Below are positions 61,160-64,000 of a stretch of 64,000 nt of DNA, piece after piece. This DNA is from Linnemannia hyalina (taxonomy: Eukaryota > Mortierellomycota > Mortierellomycetes > Mortierellales > Mortierellaceae). Numbering within the stretch: position 1 is the stretch's first letter; each line of letters starts with the position of its first letter. The stretch spans positions 3,673,501 through 3,737,500 of the forward strand of contig JAHRHY010000002.1 in assembly GCA_019671135.1 (NCBI GenBank). Direction: 5' to 3'. The notes beneath the pieces are model-generated. The model was given only the letters and a program-made list of their open reading frames with translations, was not told where the DNA came from and searched no databases. A program made the translations under genes and the position numbers.

Positions 61160-61497
61160 CGTTGGATTGCACAAAACTTCAGGCCAATTGGGTTCATAGT
61201 CCTTCCAACTAGAACCTCCGCACTAAAACCATGCCTTTGACGCAGGCCAAATTTTGTCATTTTGATGATTCGACTGGAAATGGAATGCTCGTTCATGAAT
61301 GCTAATGACCCCTTGTTAATGACTCATTCATTGCTTCATTCTGCCCACACTTGACCTGCCGGACAACTGTACGTTGTCTTGGCATTTGGAAAGCATGTCA
61401 ATGGCGTTGGTTTTCATGTTTTATTGTCTCATTTTCGCCTACGACTCCATTCTTTCTAAAAAATAGTAAACATAAATCAAGTATGGTAAAGCATTAT

Positions 61498-61697
61498 CAA
61501 CCAAAACGCGATTTCGACTATTTTTTGAAATGCTCATCCACCAATGTTCAGGTCGGTCCCCAGATTCCTGTCATTCATTCTCTTGATTCGTAACCTCATT
61601 CACCACAACTTGCCTTTTTTTGCATGGACCTACATTGGATCATCGCCGGAATTGAAATGCTCGATGTTGCTTGATCAATTAATTGGATTACATGCAT
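61498..61697 (+). repeat. ~200-bp dispersed direct repeat, copy 1
   Basis: Begins TCAACCAAAACGCGATTTCG and runs through TTCTCTTGATTCGTAACCTC and TTGATCAATTAATTGGAT. A diverged copy in the same orientation is at 63490-63694; the two differ by scattered substitutions and small indels. Confidence 0.85.
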
Positions 61698-61951
61698 TAC
61701 GATTTTCTTTTTTAGCTTGCGGTGTATTTTTTAATTTCTCTCTACCTTCAAACTTTAATTTCTTACTTCCTCAATCCTGAACGACCTTCTATCAAAGTTT
61801 GGAGTTCCTACCCAAAGTCTTTGTGTTTGACATATATGCATGACTTTACATGGGTTTAGCACGCGTTAAGCTGTTTTTTTAATACCGCAAGCTCAGTACA
61901 CTTTCTACTGGAAAAGTGAAAGTTAGCCCATGTATAAAATGGGCTATGTGC

Positions 61952-62103
61952 AATGCGCAGTATTAGAGCTCATGCGCAGTGTTAGAGCTCATGCACAGTG
62001 TTAGAGTTTATGCGCATCATTAGAGCTCATGCGCATTGTAAGAGTCCACACGAAGTAGTAGAGTTCATACGCAGTATTAGAGCTCATACGCAGTATTAGA
62101 GTT
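61952..62103 (+). repeat. 19-bp tandem array, 8 units
   Basis: Eight head-to-tail units of 19 bp, consensus CATGCGCAGTATTAGAGCT with variable positions, exactly 152 bp. It is followed by a TATA-like TACTGTATAAAAC (62117-62129) and ends 78 bp before the start codon of the GNAT gene. A perfect 7-bp inverted repeat AGCCCAT/ATGGGCT around GTATAAA (61925-61945) precedes it. Confidence 0.85.
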
Positions 62104-62180
62104 CATGCGAGGATAATACTGTATAAAACAAAGAACCTCCCTCTTCCATAACCTTTCACTTTAACACACACTTCACTTCA

Positions 62181-62843
62181 ATGTCGTCCTCCTTTCCGCC
62201 ATCATTGTACGAGATCGTGACCCCGCGTCTGGTCATCCGAAATGCTATTCCCTCAGATGCAAAAACGCTGGCCCGCATCCTCTCCTCACCCGAGAACATG
62301 CCGTACCAAAGAGGCCACGGCAGTATCTCGATCGACGGGATGCTCCGTCGCATAGCCAACTGGAACAAAATGGCCTCCGATGGTTCCAATGCATTCCTGG
62401 CCATTGTGTTACGCGAAACGGGCGAGCCTATCGGTACTGGAGGCTTTAACTGTTTCGAACTGCATCCTGGCGGTGCTGACACACCCGCGCCCGAACCAAG
62501 CGTCGATCCACAGTCAAGCGCAGCATCTGGCGGAAGTCCCTACCTGACTGACATTGGCGTCATGCTCGACCACCCGCTCTGGCGTAGGGGTTATGCAACC
62601 GAGGCATTGTGCGCATCCATCGACTTCGCATTTACCGAGTTGAAGTGCCAGCTGATCAGGCTCGAGACGGACATCGAGAATGAACCTTGGAGAGCGTTAA
62701 TGCGATCTTTGGGTCTCGGGGATCTGGAGGAGAGTGGCGTTGCGAGTTACGATGGGACGACGGGGTGGCTATACAAGATAGATGTTGAGACGTGGGAGAC
62801 CACCAAAACTAACATGAAGGCTAGCGGAAAGTGGCCGCTGTAG
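62181..62843 (+). CDS. RimJ/RimL-type GNAT N-acetyltransferase, intron-less
   Basis: Single exon, 220 residues. VTPRLVIRNAIPSDAKTLAR is the start of RimL-type acetyltransferases; GEPIGTGGFN is strand 4; LTDIGVMLDHPLWRRGYATE is the acetyl-CoA binding V/L...WRRGYATEA motif; ALCASIDFAFTELKCQLIRL and the N-ter of ENEPWRALMRSLGL follow the fold, although the usual NxxS pair is altered. These enzymes acetylate protein N-termini or small molecules such as polyamines. It is intron-less, has its own TATA-like box and sits between the two copies of the ~200-bp repeat, unlike the intron-rich genes elsewhere in the window; transfer or retroposition is possible. Confidence 0.85.
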   Translation: MSSSFPPSLYEIVTPRLVIRNAIPSDAKTLARILSSPENMPYQRGHGSISIDGMLRRIANWNKMASDGSNAFLAIVLRETGEPIGTGGFNCFELHPGGADTPAPEPSVDPQSSAASGGSPYLTDIGVMLDHPLWRRGYATEALCASIDFAFTELKCQLIRLETDIENEPWRALMRSLGLGDLEESGVASYDGTTGWLYKIDVETWETTKTNMKASGKWPL

Positions 62844-63182
62844 GGACGTTTCGCAATCCGAAGATACATGTAAAGTGCTCAACAAGAGTGTTTCAACTTT
62901 TTGTGGATTCTGGTTTTTTTTTGAAATGCTTATTCATCTTCTTACCATTCACCCCCAGGATGGACACTTGTTTATAGTTCTTGTGCGTCCTGTGCATGTT
63001 TAAGCACAAGTCTGAGCCATTTCGGATATGACGTCACGGTAACGATTTTTCTTGAATTTTGCATGCTAGATGAAACACTTTCGTTAAAAGGCTGCATCAC
63101 TTACATCCTCACTTTTTTCATCCATCCTTACACTTTCCTTCATCATCTATTCTTTCATCTATTCTCCCCACCACCAAACACA

Positions 63183-63422
63183 ATGCCACAAGCAGAAGAC
63201 AACAATAAAAAAAAAAACGCCTATATCCCCTACAAAAAACACAATGCCATCCAGCAATTGATTTGAGGACATTCAGTTCGAGAGGTCAGGGAATCTCTTG
63301 GGATCTCGATCGCAACAGCAAGCAGGATCAGGAAGGAAGTCAAGAAGAACATTCCACCGATGTCTTCTGTATATAACTGCTTTCAATTTATCTGTAAAAA
63401 GTGTATTGAGCTTGCGGTATAA
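63183..63422 (+). pseudogene. Helix-turn-helix transposase N-terminus, broken by TGA
   Basis: The frame opens MPQAEDNNKKKNAYIPYKKH, NAIQQLI, then TGA at 63264-63266, and continues in the same frame GHSVREVRESLGISIATASR, IRKEVKKNIPPMSS to TAA at 63420-63422. The part after the stop is a classic helix-turn-helix of Tc1/pogo-type or similar transposases. No catalytic domain follows, so it is a decayed 5' fragment. Confidence 0.55.
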
Positions 63423-63489
63423 AAAAAAAAGCCTAATGCATGCTAAACCCTTGTAAAGTTATGCATATAAAGTGCTCCAATCAATTAAT

Positions 63490-63694
63490 CAACCAAAACG
63501 CGATTTCGACGTTTTTTTTTTGAAATGCTCATTCATCAATGTTCTGATTAGACTCCAGATTCCTGTTTTTCATTCTCTTGATTCGTAACCTCATTCATCA
63601 CCACTTTCCTTTTTTTTTGCATGAACCGACATCGGATCATCGTCGGAATTGAAATGCTTGATCTTGGTTGATCAATTAATTGGATCGCATGCAG
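63490..63694 (+). repeat. ~200-bp dispersed direct repeat, copy 2
   Basis: Same orientation as copy 1 and about 1,990 bp downstream. Shared anchors: AACGCGATTTCGAC, GAAATGCTCATyCA, TTCATTCTCTTGATTCGTAA, CGGAATTGAAATGCT and TGATCAATTAATTGGAT. A 9-bp hairpin (63708-63727) follows at once. Confidence 0.85.
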
Positions 63695-63756
63695 TGGCGA
63701 ATGATTTCCATGTAAAAATTTACATGGGTTTTCCAGTGACGGTGAGTAATTTAATT

Positions 63757-64000
63757 TAATTTACTGTCCAGGGCTACCTCAACAACAGCACCACTTTCCC
63801 AGAGTACCTGTTAATACTCACGGACGCACTTGCACACCACATCTATGGCAACATGCGCAATGCCGCCGCCCTCTCCTCATTCCTTCCTTGGGCACCTCCT
63901 ACCTTCCTACCACCGCTTCGTCGTCTACCTCGCCTCAGGACTTCCATGAATATTTGCACCACAGTCAATGATATGGAAGTTTCACTGGGTTATAACCATG
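63757..64000 (+). other. Open frame running off the window edge
   Basis: From about 63757 one plus-strand frame (YLNNSTTFPEYLLILTDALA onward) is free of stops to the edge, following a possible CAG acceptor. Composition is CT/CC-rich and no domain is recognised. It may be part of a gene continuing beyond the window. Confidence 0.2.

Noticed and set aside
61952..62103. Regular tandem units resembling a CRISPR array
   Set aside because: Units abut with no unique spacers and the context is a eukaryotic genome; it is a minisatellite.
61498..63694. LTR retrotransposon defined by the two direct repeats
   Set aside because: Repeats lack clear TG...CA ends and a primer-binding site, and the interior codes an acetyltransferase, not gag-pol.

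Overview
The window reads as nuclear DNA of an early-diverging fungus, most likely a Mortierella-type (Mortierellomycotina) species. Evidence: compact genes with short GT-AG introns ending in (C)AATAG or TATAG, divergent intron-less core histone pairs, large F-box/LRR proteins, a Ty3-type integrase remnant, and a high density of conserved eukaryotic housekeeping genes. The lineage is inferred from gene content and intron style only; no alignment was possible. Exon boundaries were built by hand from reading frame plus splice signals and may be off by a base or two.

Layout. 0-12 kb: an F-box/JmjC/APH fusion protein (+), V-ATPase c'' (VMA16, -), coatomer zeta (RET3, -), a dysferlin-domain protein (+) and histidyl-tRNA synthetase (+). 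12-21 kb: a chromatin block in which a divergent H2A/H2B pair and a divergent H4/H3 pair flank a SANTA-domain (KNL2/Mis18BP1-like) gene. 21-30 kb: SNF5/SFH1 (+), an MFS transporter (+), ribosome biogenesis factor NIP7 (-) and the Fe-S scaffold ISU1 (+). 31-41 kb: a large F-box/LRR protein (-), a GNAT acetyltransferase with a 30-nt exon (-), an S4/RluA-like/HemK fusion protein (+) and VMA21 (-). 41-57 kb: an SR-rich cyclophilin with a GC-AG intron (+), an Ariadne-type RBR ubiquitin ligase (+), an AIFM2/FSP1-like oxidoreductase (+), a short La/RRM protein of LARP7 type (-), an unknown two-pass membrane protein (+) and a CLASRP-like SR protein (+).

57-64 kb is different: a Ty3-type integrase remnant, a frame-broken PD-(D/E)XK-like gene, the 3' end of an enolase gene with no 5' part, a possible foldback element, an eight-copy 19-bp tandem array, two copies of a ~200-bp direct repeat on either side of an intron-less GNAT gene, and a broken helix-turn-helix transposase start. 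It looks like an accessory, transposon-worked segment.

Functional threads: vacuolar acidification (VMA16 and its assembly factor VMA21), chromatin (four core histones, SANTA protein, SNF5, JmjC protein), translation and RNA (HisRS, NIP7, HemK-like MTase fusion, LARP7-like, CLASRP, SR-cyclophilin) and ubiquitin signalling (two F-box proteins, RBR ligase). The strongest candidates for something unusual are the RluA/HemK fusion with a changed catalytic site, the SANTA gene between two histone pairs that share ACGCGT promoter boxes, the short LARP7-like gene, and the rearranged last 6 kb.
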